Positions 24,381 to 35,796 of a stretch of 64,000 bases of DNA are shown here, piece by piece (position 1 is the stretch's first letter; each line of letters begins with the position of its first letter). A program made the translations under genes and the position numbers. This DNA comes from Blastomyces gilchristii SLH14081. Its lineage: Eukaryota > Ascomycota > Eurotiomycetes > Onygenales > Ajellomycetaceae. The notes beneath the pieces are model-generated. The model did no database searches and had not been told where the DNA came from. It saw only the letters and a list, made by a program, of their open reading frames with translations. The stretch lies in contig NW_003101666.1 in assembly GCF_000003855.2 (NCBI RefSeq), positions 456,678 to 520,677 of the forward strand, in the 5' to 3' direction.

Positions 24381-27300
24381 ATGGATTCCGTGGACGCCTT
24401 GGATACCGAGCTCTCCCCCGAGTGGGAGAGCTTCGACAGGTAAGGCAATGTGTTTCTGTCGCTGGTGCCCCCCCACATGTTTCTTCTGCCTTTCTCATAG
24501 CACAATAGCCCTCCACCCTGCTGTATGCAAAACGATTGATTGATTGATTGATTGTTGCTTGATGTATGTAGATATCATGCATACATGATGGAGCTCAGGG
24601 AGAGCTATGCCTACCCTCCTGCCCTTCCCACATGTAACCCTTGCAATTCAACGGGGAGACCTGTTAGGGTAAAATCTCACTCTGCCCATAGCTCATCTGC
24701 AACCCGTCTGACGTTTTTTCTTTTTTTTTTTTCGGTTTCTGCCCCTGAACATCCTCTCTAATTTTAACTCTCTGTTACGGTGCATCATACCTTGAAATGA
24801 AGACAACGTGCTTGAACTAACGGGATACTTCGCTACAATGCGTTACTTCGATTATAGGCAGATGGGCCAGCTCTTTCTCATGGGCTTCGATGGAACTGGT
24901 GTCAATTCGGAAATACGCACGTTGATAGAGGACTATCATCTAGGCTCTATCATATTGACCGCTAAGAACCTGAAATGTGTAGACCCTTTTCCCTTCCATT
25001 TTTCTTTATTTTCAACTACCATTTCTATTCTTCCATTGCCATGCACTTGACTCTTCCTCCCATCTTGATCTCGACTTGCGTGTGGGGAGGAGATCAACGT
25101 AGTTGGTCGCCGTCTTCCCCATCCACTTAGAGTTGGAGGAAGCTTGCAAAAACTTCACATAATTTAAACGACATCAGAGGCTGATGTGTCAATATAGCGG
25201 CGGAAGAAACCACCAAGCTCGTCTATGAACTTCAATCCATCGCCCGGAATGCTGGCCATCCGGTCCCCTTGATGATCTGTCTCGACCAGGAAAATGGTGG
25301 CGTTAACAGTCTATTCGATGAGATATATATACGCCAATTCCCCAGCTCCATGGGGATGGCCGCGACAGGTTCGAAATCCCTAGTTAGAGAAGTCTCAAAG
25401 GCCACTGCCCAAGAACTGAGCGCCGTTGGCGTCAACTGGATCCTGGGCCCTGTACTAGATGCATTAACGAACGCTAGAAACCAGCCCCTTGGCGTCCGAA
25501 GCGTGGGGGATGATCCACAAGAGGTGTCTGCGTATGGCATCGAGTTTATGAAGGGCTATCAAGATGCAGGCTTGGTGACTTGTGGCAAGCATTTCCCCTC
25601 ATATGGTAATCTAGACTATATGGGTTCCCAGTCTGATGTTCCCATCATCACCGATACGATCGAGCAACTTAGTGTGAGCGCACTGGTTCCTTATCGGAAT
25701 GCAATAACGCATGGCATAGATTCAATGATGGTAGGAGGATGTTCCATGACAGCAGGTGGAATGACTGTCATGCACGCTTGTTTATCGGAACAGGTCGTTG
25801 ACGAACTCTTGCGGAAAGACCTAAAATTCGAGGGTGTGGTCGTTTCAGAATGCCTTGAGATGGGAGCACTCAGTCACAACATAGGTGTTGGCGGTGGCAC
25901 GGTGATGGCCATGAAAGCTGGCTGTGACCTAATCCTGCTCTGTCGAACCTTCTCCGTGCAGCAGGAAGCAATTAATGGATTGAAGCTGGGAGTAGAAAAC
26001 GGCATCATTAGTAAAAGCCGCATACGTGAGTCACTACGAAGAGTTCTAGATATGAAATCGAGATGCACTTCGTGGGAAAAGGCTTTGAATCCACAAGGAC
26101 TTAGCCTTTTATCGAAAATGCAGCCGTCCCATACCAGCCTATCGACCAAAGCGTATAGCAGCTCGCTCACCGTTGTTAGAGACAAGCACAATTATCTTCC
26201 CTTAAGTAGCATTCTCGAACCAGACGAAGAACTTCTGCTCCTCACACCACTGATAAAGCCTCTACCAGCATCAGCAATGCTACTGTCAGTGGCTACTGAA
26301 TCGGGTCGTGCAGGTTTATCAGCGGATGCCGCTTCGTGGGAGCGCAGTGCGTCTGTTATGAGCGGCGAGAGTGTTTTCAAAGAGTTTGGACGATCATTAT
26401 CTCGACAAAGGAACGGGCGTGTTTTGCATACCTCCTACACAGCCAACGGCGTCCGACCGGTCCACGAAAATTTAATCAATCGCGCGAGCGCTGTCATTAT
26501 TGTTACCGCTGACGCCAACAGAAATTTGTACCAAATGGGATTCACGAAGCACGTTTCACTAATGTGCAATTCCCAATTTTCTCCTAACGGCGAGCGTCGC
26601 GCGAAACCCGTAATCGTTGTAGCTGTCAGCTCACCATATGATTTCGCCACGGATCTATCAATAGGGACATATATCTGCACCTATGATTTTACTGAAACAG
26701 CATTACAGGCCCTAGTAAAGATCCTTTACGGAGAACTGAATCCCACCGGCTCGCTCCCTGGCTCACTCAGCCGCAACCAGAGACTCCAACAATCAAGGCA
26801 ACACTGGTTAGTGGAGAACTGGAATGAGGATCGGGATGCACATGCCTTGGATACTCTCCTAGATATTGTCCGAGAAGGTAGTGCCCAGGGCCAAAGATCT
26901 GAACTTGCCAGCGTCACCTCCACCACCTTCCTTCTTCGCAATAGTGACGTGGAAGAGTCACACTTCGTCGTTAGAAATAGCAGTACACAAGCACTCTATG
27001 GATTCTGCTCAACATATTACTTCAAATCCACAGGAACGGGCGCTGTCGGCGCAATCATTGTCGACCCTTCTCGCCGAAGAATGTCCATCGGCCATTCACT
27101 TCATAACCGCGCAATTCGGACACTGGTTCAACGTCCAGGTATCCGTAGCTTCCAGCTTGGCTCCCGTTTGCCAGGCATTTATCTCGGAATCCCTAAGGGA
27201 AATCCCACAGAGCGCAAGAAGCTTCGGTCGTGGTTTGTTAATCTGGGATGGAACACGGCCCTATCGCGTTCCGTATGCAGCATGGTCTTACGAAATCTCG

Positions 27301-28055
27301 AAAACTGGTCGCCGCCAGAAGGACTGACGAAAGTTTTGCAGAGCTCAGAGGTTGATTACGATCTTGTTTATGGGTGGGAATACGCGGACTCTGTTCTTGA
27401 TCATGTTAAAACTACATCGCGCGTGGGGGTCATGGAGATATATAAAAGGGGACTGGGCGGTGCGCCCGGTAGTGGTATTATTCGCGCTAAACGCCGCGAT
27501 GATGGGACTATACTAGGCACTGTGGTAGTGTATAATTCCTCGTCCGCGCTAGCGGAATCTATGCCTGCGCTTAAGGACACGCGCACAGTTGCGGGGGGGA
27601 TTTCTTGCCCGGTGATCTCTCCCTCCGTAGGGGAGTATGCCACGCTTGTGCAGGGATTGATCTTGTTGGGAATCAAGCAAATTCGGAAGCAGGGGGCTAG
27701 TGCAGCTATATTAGATTGTGTACGTGCAACTACCCTTCTCTTTCTCTTCCTCCTGCTCCCTCATCTTCGTCTCCATTTGTTATACACCCCGACTACCCCA
27801 TGCAAGGTAGCACCACGTGGAGATCCGGTGCTAGCCCCTTACGGGCTACGGGCTGGTTTAAATGTGAAGAAAAGAAAAGACACATTATTGTCCCGAAAAT
27901 TTAGTACCAGGCTAACGAAACTCTTCTTCATACAACAATAGGTCGATGCTGACGGAAACTATGACAGTCTCTCTTCCATGGGGTTTTCCGTTCTGCATAG
28001 TTTCGAGGAAGTCACTTGCGATGCCTCCACCTGGAATATCATGGTTACTTCATGA
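24381..28055 (+). CDS. ngs1: Ngs1-type GlcNAc sensor: GH3-like domain fused to GNAT acetyltransferase
   Basis: In Candida, Ngs1 senses GlcNAc through a glycosidase-like domain and acetylates histones at GlcNAc genes. The model has exons 24381-24439, 24858-24976, 25198-27719 and 27942-28055, coding 937 aa. Exon 1 is the least certain: it joins ESFDR to QMGQLFLMGFDG, but a start at ATG 24838 is possible. Residues ~20-420 are a GH3 fold with KHFPSYGNLDYMG at ~190 and SECLEMGALSHN at ~275. The usual GH3 Asp nucleophile is replaced by Glu/Cys context, and the His-containing loop of active N-acetylglucosaminidases is absent. Residues ~700-937 are GNAT-like, with QIRKQGASAAILDC as the acetyl-CoA loop. 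The last intron (GTACGT..branch GGCTAAC..TAG) is needed to reach DADGNYDSLSSMGF. There is no signal peptide, so the protein is intracellular. Confidence 0.85.
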
Positions 28056-30109
28056 AATTCATGAACTGCATGACATGACGAGTTTTATCTTCACGACACT
28101 GGTTCGATCCTCTTGATGCCTGATTTGGGCTCATCGTAATGACCTCTGGACCACAATTTCAATCGTCTTCTTCTTGTCCCTCTTCTTCATTTTTCATTTT
28201 GTATTTTCCTTTCTTTACTTCTCCCGTCCCTTTGACTGCTGAAAATTTGATTTTTCCAAGAATTTTCACGGCTGTATCGATATTATACATTAACGCATGG
28301 TCCCATGGCCTTAGCTTCACTAGCCCTTCTCACTCAGTAGAGTGGAGTAGAGCAGAGCAGGGCAGACACTATCCCATCATGACTTTGTGCAGCAAAACTC
28401 TTCGCCCTGCGAGATGAGATGCTATTCAGTATCAAATCCAGTAGCATTTTTCAGGATAATGGACATATCCTTTGTTTCATCTTTTGTCTATAACCCTCTC
28501 AATACCCTGGGATATTTCACTTTAATTCGGCCCCTTAGCCCTTGTCACTTATCACTTATTGTTCCCAGTACATTAATTCTGTCTTAGTGCTTTCTCTTCC
28601 TACCAGTTTCTCAGGGGTGAATATTACTTTGTTTCTCCCTTGTCTTCACTCTTGTTAGCTCCCACGTCATCACCGCACCCTGATTTTCCATTGTTCAACA
28701 TGGCCACATCTCTCGTTATTGTTTTATTTCAAAGGGTTTCAAGGGTTCCCTTCTGTGTTATATAGAGGGACTTTGGGGTTAGCATCTAGGATTTTCTTTT
28801 TCTTTTTGTTTTTTGCTTTTTTTCTTAAAATACTTTTTCTTCTTTTTCCCTTTATTTTCATATACTGTATATACCCTGTTGAGATTGGCTTTACAAGAAT
28901 CATATATATTGATTTGCAATGTTTGTTTCTGTGTGTCGGTAAAGGCGGCAATGAATATGACTTTCAAAATACATATATAACTATATTTGTATTATTACAC
29001 TCATAAGTTTACACCATGTCTCCAGAGATACACAATTACCAAAAAAAATTAACAAATTTATATTATCAATTTCCTATATGCTTAGAGCATGTACGGGTAG
29101 TATTGTCCAATGATGTTACATACACGCTTGTTGGATTACGTTAGTTAACTTAGTTGCTTAATCAGCATCCCGACCTCATCCAGTTCAGGCAACTCTGACA
29201 ACAGCGTTTGACACGAAAGCTTGACTCTTAACGGTATGGCGGACGGAGTTGAAAGCGAAGTCCAGCGCGCATTTATTGTTGGCTATGCTACATGAGGCGT
29301 CGTTCTGACGTGTCTTCGGGTCGCCTCAAAAGACACTTCCTTCATCAGCAGCGTTACTACATCCAATGACCCGCGCCGAAGAAATAATAGGTTCCATCGC
29401 TGCTGGCGGCCGCCGGCTATCCCATCCCATCCCTGCGAACACAACATGGGTCCTCAAACCGAGCTACGATCTCCCGACGATTTGAACATGGATGGAAAAC
29501 CCTGTTAGCGTCCACTTCCATGGACGTCATCTAGTAAAATTGGGGTCAATTGGGCGCAGTTGAACCACTAAAAATTTACCGGCGGCTACCCCACGATCAA
29601 GATTGCTGCCGCTCTGACTACGTGGTACTTGTCCTTTATTGTGTCTGCCGTCCAGATGGGTGGGAAATACGCGTTGTCAATGTCTGACTCACCGCTGCCT
29701 GGAACGGGTTTATTGGCTGTTCATGCCTATATGCGTTTCGGGAGGGTAGATGGATGCCAACTTAAAACCACTTTCATCGTTGTACCGACCAAATTCTCAA
29801 CTATCTCATTGACGCTGCACGAGGGGATAAGATAAATTTGAAACATGTTCGGAAGGAAAATAGGGAAACCAAAAGCAGCCATGCTTTTCCCCAGAGGCTG
29901 GGAATCATATTTCAGGAGCCCACTATCTATTAGTTACCCGTCAATGGTAACCTTTGTCATCGGTGCAAATATTTTTTACAAAGCACTCGCTCCTATCTAC
30001 CGAAGAAGGGAAGCCTTTTGTGCTTTGCTTCACACATCATCCGATAAGCCTACCATATGCAACGAATCTTTCCATAGCCTTGCTTCATTTTCAGGACTGT
30101 ATGTGTAGC
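28056..30109. other. Intergenic, no gene seen
   Basis: T- and CT-rich DNA follows the Ngs1-like gene (very T-rich at 28790-28860). No recognisable coding sequence, RNA gene or transposon was found. Confidence 0.55.
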
Positions 30110-31043
30110 TCATAGCTGTTGCACTCCACGAATCCATATCATCCTCCCGGGCATCGCTTCGGAACAATCAGACAGGTATCTCCCACCCCTACCCTCCCAT
30201 TCCTTACCAGTCGCAGCCCAAATGGAGGTAGCAGCACCTTGCTCCAGGCTTTTGAAGATTTTGATCAAACCTTGGTTCTGATACAAATTTTGCAGGTACT
30301 CTGCAGGAAGGTGTCGTCCCAGCCCAGTGGCGATCCCACCCGGATGAACGTTCGTTGCATGCAGCCCCAGCGATCCGAAACAACGTTCAATTTCATTGGC
30401 CATGTATATGTTCGCCGTTTTGGATTGCGCGTATGCGAGGGACGGGTTGTAATCCCCTTTCTGATAGTGCCAGTTGTTGGAAGGGTCGATACCGCCTAGC
30501 CTGTGTCCCGAAGATGCCAAGCTGACCACGCGAGACTGGAATTCTGGGCTAGTTCCAGCTAGTATCGCAGATTTCAACAATTGAAAGAGGAAATGAGACA
30601 AGTGGTTGGTAGCGAATTGAGATTCGTAGCTGTCAACCGTGAGTTTGGAGATCTGGCACCGCCATGATGCCGGCGTCGTTGATAAGAATGTTCACCCTGT
30701 CTGTCTTTGCCAGGATCGACTTTGGTGCATTGCGGACTCTCTCCAATGAGGCCTGGTCCATCACGACTAGCTGCATTGTATCGGGGTTATATCGGGGTTA
30801 AAATATATCACCGAGAGCCGTTTTCTCTTTGCCCAAATCTCTTGTAGGGAGGTAGAGAGTTGCTCCTGTTGCTGCCATTGCACGAACGGTTTCAACACCA
30901 AGGCCAGACGAAACACCCGTGATTACAACTACCTTTCTATCAAGCCTGCCTGCCATGTTTTCATCTTCAACGATTTGTAGGGCCGTTGGGCGTGAGTCGC
31001 CAACTCCTTGAGGGTTCGCATGAACTGCGGCATATCGAGACAT
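30110..31043 (-). pseudogene. Short-chain dehydrogenase/reductase pseudogene
   Basis: A classical SDR reads from ATG 31043 down to TGA 30110. The NAD(P) motif ITGVSSGLGVETVR, the NDAGIM block, the catalytic Ser in SLASSGHR and the YAQSKTAN active-site Tyr/Lys are all recognisable. The frame is broken twice. TAA near 30810 lies beside a short ACCCCGATATA tandem duplication. A frame change near 30650 falls between IMAVP and KLTVDSYESQFATNHLSHFLFQ. Neither break looks like an intron. The family resembles retinol-dehydrogenase/WWOX-like fungal SDRs; the substrate is unknown. Residual conservation suggests recent loss. Confidence 0.75.
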
Positions 31044-33474
31044 TGTGTAGAGAAATAGTTGCGAGGGGATCTGAATCAGATAAATTGTTCATAGATGGAC
31101 TGGTCAATGAATTCCTTCAAGACGGAATCGAAGCCTTTGATCCTGCCAAATGACTTTAGGCTGCAATCAACCCTCACTCACCATGTCATTTTTATTAGTG
31201 TCCGGTACTAATGCCGGATAGAGATAACTTTTGGCCTCCCCTGGAGATATCATGGATCGTTCATGACTACTTAATGATAGTTGCTTTTATAAGTCCCGCG
31301 CGGCCATTGCCCTGCTTGACCAGGACGCATCACTTACAGTCTCTCGACTGCCGACAGTGGCTCCAGTATCCTGGGGCATACAAGATCTCGGTGTTCGCGC
31401 GCGAGTCAGTGGAATGAGCAAACAGGAACGCTATCTAATGAGGTCTTTCGGGCTCCGCTGGACGGTCGCGTCGACATTGGAAATGCGCCAAGGAGCCAAC
31501 GTCGGCGATAGCGAACAGGCAGATACTCTTATAACCGCTCGGGCCAGTTAGCTCCCGCCAATATGAAACTCACAGCCTTCGTCACTTATTCCGATAAGCT
31601 CGATGAAGACGGAGCTAATTGCTGCATGTCTGGTTGGCAGCGTACGGACGTCCGCAGAACTAAACGGCGGATCTCAGTTCTAGCAAGCTAATAAGTAATT
31701 CCGGTTTCGGTCAGTTGCCAATGGTAGCGCACCCATACCTCTGAAGTGCCAACTGAGGATCCAGAAATCTTTCCGCGCCAGCAGGCGCACTTAAGAGCGT
31801 GTATGATATCTCCGCTTCCTCGTGTCCTCCCGTTAGTTTGAAAAGCGAATTTTCTTTCCTTTTTTGCGTCACTCACCATGTGACTCTCATTTCCGCATAA
31901 AATCGATTAAAGCTTCCTGTGAGAAGGGGAAAGACTCTCAAAGCTCAGCTTAATCGATATATTTAACATTGTTGAACGATGATGTCAAAGTGGTTGCCAG
32001 CTGAAAATGTCCTCTCTGGTTGGATAGAAAGTGATTTGACCTTCCTGTATCGAGGAGCAACAAACCACCAGTCAACAACTTCTCCCAGTATTTGCTACGA
32101 GTTACTCTGGTAAATTGGGAGCTCGTAAAATGACTTTTTCTAACAATCAAGCCCTCGTCACCTTGTTCGAGAAGGGATCAATCGTCCAATATTCACTGCC
32201 AGCCTGTCCAGCTGGCGGCTAACGCAATGTCTGACGCGAACGATGATCTGACTCGGGTCTGCAGCCAGATTGGTTAGTTAGACAGACAAAATCAACCGAG
32301 CTGTTGGGCGATGAAAGTTTAGGTAAGGGTTACTTAGTCCTTCTCGTCGAGGCCGTGATTGCAGGGTAGCCTTGATAACATACCCCTGAGACTCGCTGAG
32401 GAAACGAGGCTTTGATCTGGAAATAGTCATGAATGGCCGCCAATATTTCGGCAATGTCGAAGCGGGTGCCATGATCTCTTTTACCTTTTTTGGTCCTCCT
32501 CTCTTCACCTTTTGTCTTCAGACTGTTGTTGGATGCAAGTTCCAAAAACCCGATAACACGTGAATCTGACACCCTGGCTTGACAATCAGGGGAGAGAATT
32601 GTGACAGCGCAAGAGCACTCAGACAGCACGGGCTCTAGCGATTCACGAGAAGGTTGTTTGTAAAGGCGGAATGGAATTTGTGAGGAGACATTTTTTGACA
32701 GGCTGGGAACCAGCAGTGCTTGCTTCCCCTCTCTTTCTCTTCTCATGCCAGGCAGACTGCAATGACAAACATTAATATCAGCTTTGACGCGTGTTGAGAA
32801 TTATGCCTGTAAGCGCATCTCTGTGAACGGCAATGGAGGGAACATGCTGGGGTACCTGTCTTTCCCCGCGGACACGACTAGCCAGACCGACCCCTGTTCT
32901 GTTTTGTTCTGGATCGCCACATGGGCACACGGTTCTCAAGACTTGCAGACAGCTGACCTTCCGTAAAATTTACTCGTGCTGGAGCCTGGATATGCTATCC
33001 ACTCTCGGTTATTGAAGGCAACACCAAGCGCGGAATTATACGATGATGAACTTCTGGACATCGGTAACGTGCCTGATTTTGTTAGAAGAGGGCAGCTCGC
33101 AAGGAAGAAGCGGACTATTAAGTGCAGGGATAGATGCCAAGGGGATGAGAAGAGAACTAACTTCTAGGCAGCGTACTGAACATGGTAATTCTAGCATCTT
33201 GCCCTGGTGAAGATCAGGAAAATATGCAGAGAAATGACCTGATGTTCAAACCAACAAGAAGGTACGACAACCCCGTGTCGCTTCACGCCTCATGCGGGGA
33301 GATTCCGGTCAGGTTGCGTTTACACAATGCAAACTAGTCTTGCATTCGGAAGAACAGCCTATCAAATACAATTACTGCTAGGGCGCCTACGCTACCTTTC
33401 CGCTTCCTCTCGCGATGCTATTGGTGTCAGTGAAGCTCTCCCGGTGTTATTCTCTAAAAAAAAGAACTAATGTA
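31044..33474. other. Intergenic, no supported gene
   Basis: Only short open frames occur. One at 32784-33167 contains NGNGGNMLGYLSFPADT and VLFWI, faintly like an alpha/beta hydrolase start, but is too short and broken to call. Confidence 0.5.
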
Positions 33475-33523
33475 ATGTAATCAACCACCCAACGCCCGCG
33501 GCCCGTGTACACCCAACGCCCGC
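33475..33523 (+). repeat. Left terminal inverted repeat with two subterminal repeats
   Basis: The TIR begins at 33475. CACCCAACGCCCGC lies at 33486-33499 and 33510-33523. It keeps CG and CC dinucleotides, unlike the element interior. Confidence 0.85.
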
Positions 33524-33571
33524 CCAATCTTCATTTTTTCATCCATCTTCAAACACCCACAACATGCATCA

Positions 33572-34610
33572 TGAAGCAGTTATATAAGCAGTAATTGATG
33601 ATTTTGAATGCACAATTGATCCCTAATTACACTGAGGCTGCTAAAAAATATGAAATCAGTTAATATATATTATCACAGCAGTATAGAGATGTTCAAATAT
33701 CAAGAAAGAAAGCAAGCTTTATTCACTGTAAAAATCTCACAGATTTATAAGAAGAACAGCTTCTTTTTCATATCAATTAATTAATAGATCATAGTTATCT
33801 TATACATCTCAAATCCTTTATAATCTCATTATTGAGATTCTAAAAGCATCTATTAAAATTAACTAAATATCACAATTTCACTAGTACTATAAAAATATAA
33901 TCAAGTTACTCTATCTTTGAAATATCAATTAAAAATACAAGATTGTAAATAATTTAATATATTTTAAGTATTATTTTAATCTTATAATAGATTTCTTTCT
34001 TCTACTGATTTTTTACTTCTTACTAATTAATTTATAGCTATAGATAAAAATCACTTAATATAATATTAAATCTATAAATATTTATAACTTTAATAAGAAA
34101 GAATTTCTATTAAAACTTATTCATACTCTTAAATATATTATATTAATTACTTCATTTAAATCAGATTATATAATAGATATTAGTTAGAATAATAGTCAAG
34201 AATTTATAATACTATTTATTTTAATTTATATAGATAAAACTTCACTCTCATCTACTCTTATATATTAAGAAGAATTAAGAGATATATAAGATACTTAACT
34301 GAAGAATTTTAATAATAAAAAGAATTAAATTTACTTTATTACTTTAGTAAATAAATAAAGTAATAATAAATATAAATTAATATAATTAAAGAAGATCTTT
34401 AAATCTCTTATAAAAAAAAATATAAATATAAACTTTTTATATTAAATAGTTACTTCTTTTATATTAATATAATATTTATTAATTATATAGATTATTATTA
34501 AATTTTATTTACTATCTTTTCTTCTTATTCTACACACTGATTACAGTTACTAGATATTGAAATATTTAAATTATTAAGTAAATTATACTTTAATTTACTG
34601 AATAAATAAA
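33572..34610 (+). pseudogene. Fot1/pogo-like transposase remnant (N-terminal HTH to catalytic core)
   Basis: Ignoring stops, the plus strand from ATG 33572 reads MKQLYKQ..., then IPNYTEAAKKYEIS and KKASFIH, which matches the CENP-B/pogo DNA-binding region of Fot1-like transposases. Further on, SINIYNFNKKEFLLKL near 34070-34120 matches the first catalytic Asp block, the Asp now being Asn. HSTH*LQLLDIEIF near 34530-34575 matches the conserved PPHSTH..QPLD block. Stops and AT drift destroy the frame. The family normally cuts and pastes DNA into TA sites. Confidence 0.75.
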
Positions 34611-35735
34611 TAAGAACTGAAATAAGATTTATATACACTATAAAGAGATCTTTTTAATAACTATTTAATACTATATAAAAGAAAGTAGTTATATTTTTAA
34701 ATATTATATTTATATTTACTACTACTAATCTATATTTATTTAATTTAGAAAATAAGTTCTTAAAAAACTTGTAATGTAATCTTATATTCTCTTAGATATA
34801 TAATATTAATTAAGAATCTCTACTTCTATTATTAATATATAGAAATTAATAAAGTAAGTTAAATAGTAATAATATTAAATATCTAGTAATTTCAATCAGA
34901 TAATCTATATAGAGAAAAATCTTACTCTTGAAAAAAAGATTCTTCTAATAGAGAATAGATAGCTACAGTAAGCTCTTAATTAAAAGAGAAGATATTATAA
35001 GTATAATAAAGTAATAAGATTATTAAATTCTTTAAATTTATTATTAATACAGTTCTTTTTACTAGTAAAGATATAAATTATATATAAGAAAATAATCACT
35101 TCTGAAGCTATTAAAAAGAATAAATAGACTTATAAGAAGAATACTAAGTTATAATATACTATTTTTAAGAAACAGAAGAAGATAGATATTATAAAGAAGA
35201 GAATAAAGTAAGAAATAACTTATTAGATAATAAAGTAATAAAAAGATATAAATAAAACTATAAGAGTTACTTAACAGTAGATTGAAAAGAAGCTTAAAGA
35301 TATAAGAAAGACTTAAGAGTAAAAAGAGAAAAAAGAATAAGCTACTATACAATAGTAATTATAATTAAATTAGAAAAAAATTAAAGAATTTAAAAATCAT
35401 CTTTCTAATCAGAAAAGTAGATTCTTAATTTTATAAAAAGTAACTAAATTATGTTTTCAGAGCCCTGTCAGAGTGCTTATGAATTCACTGTCAGAGAAAT
35501 CTAATAATATTATAATCTCTACTGATTTAATAACTACTTACTCACTAAATCTGTCTTTATTCAAGATTTCATATTCTGAGTAAGTTATTAAGTCTAATAA
35601 ATATCTACAGAATTAGCTGTATATTTTTATATGTAATTTTCTATATATATTTTCATTATATAATATATCACCTTAAAATCTAATTGCATTGTTGAGATAT
35701 TGATGAAAATATTTCATTATTGTGATAGCAAAATG

Positions 35736-35794
35736 GCGGGCGTTGGGTGTAAGCGGGCGTTGGGTGTAAGCGGGCGTTGGGTGGTTGATCACGT
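35736..35794 (-). repeat. Right terminal inverted repeat with three subterminal repeats
   Basis: GCGGGCGTTGGGTG occurs at 35736-35749, 35753-35766 and 35770-35783 (17-bp period), followed by the TIR tip ending at 35794. It is the inverted form of the left end, with one extra unit. Confidence 0.85.
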
Positions 35795-35796
35795 TA

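Larger units (their letters stand above)
33475..35794 (+). mobile_element. pogo/Fot1-type (Tc1-mariner superfamily) DNA transposon, RIP-degraded
   Basis: A 2,320-bp element is flanked by TA at 33473-33474 and 35795-35796, the target duplication of this superfamily. Its termini are inverted: ATGTAATCAACCACCC on the left and the complement of ACGTGATCAACCACCC on the right. GC-rich subterminal repeats CACCCAACGCCCGC follow, two at the left and three (inverted) at the right. The interior is very AT-rich, nearly without CG, CC or GG, and encodes a dead Fot1-like transposase. GC-normal DNA resumes exactly outside the ends. Confidence 0.88.

Noticed and set aside
28100..28120. GGTTCGATCC resembling a tRNA T-loop
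   Set aside because: No acceptor, D or anticodon stems can be placed around it; other T-loop-like strings (15500, 57475) also fail.
32784..33167. Possible alpha/beta hydrolase relic (LGYLSFPADT ... VLFWI)
   Set aside because: The resemblance covers only a few residues, frames change within 60 codons and no catalytic triad is visible.
35149..35352. Open frame rich in Leu/Ser/Tyr on the minus strand
   Set aside because: It is low-complexity translation of AT-rich mutated pogo DNA, antisense to the transposase.
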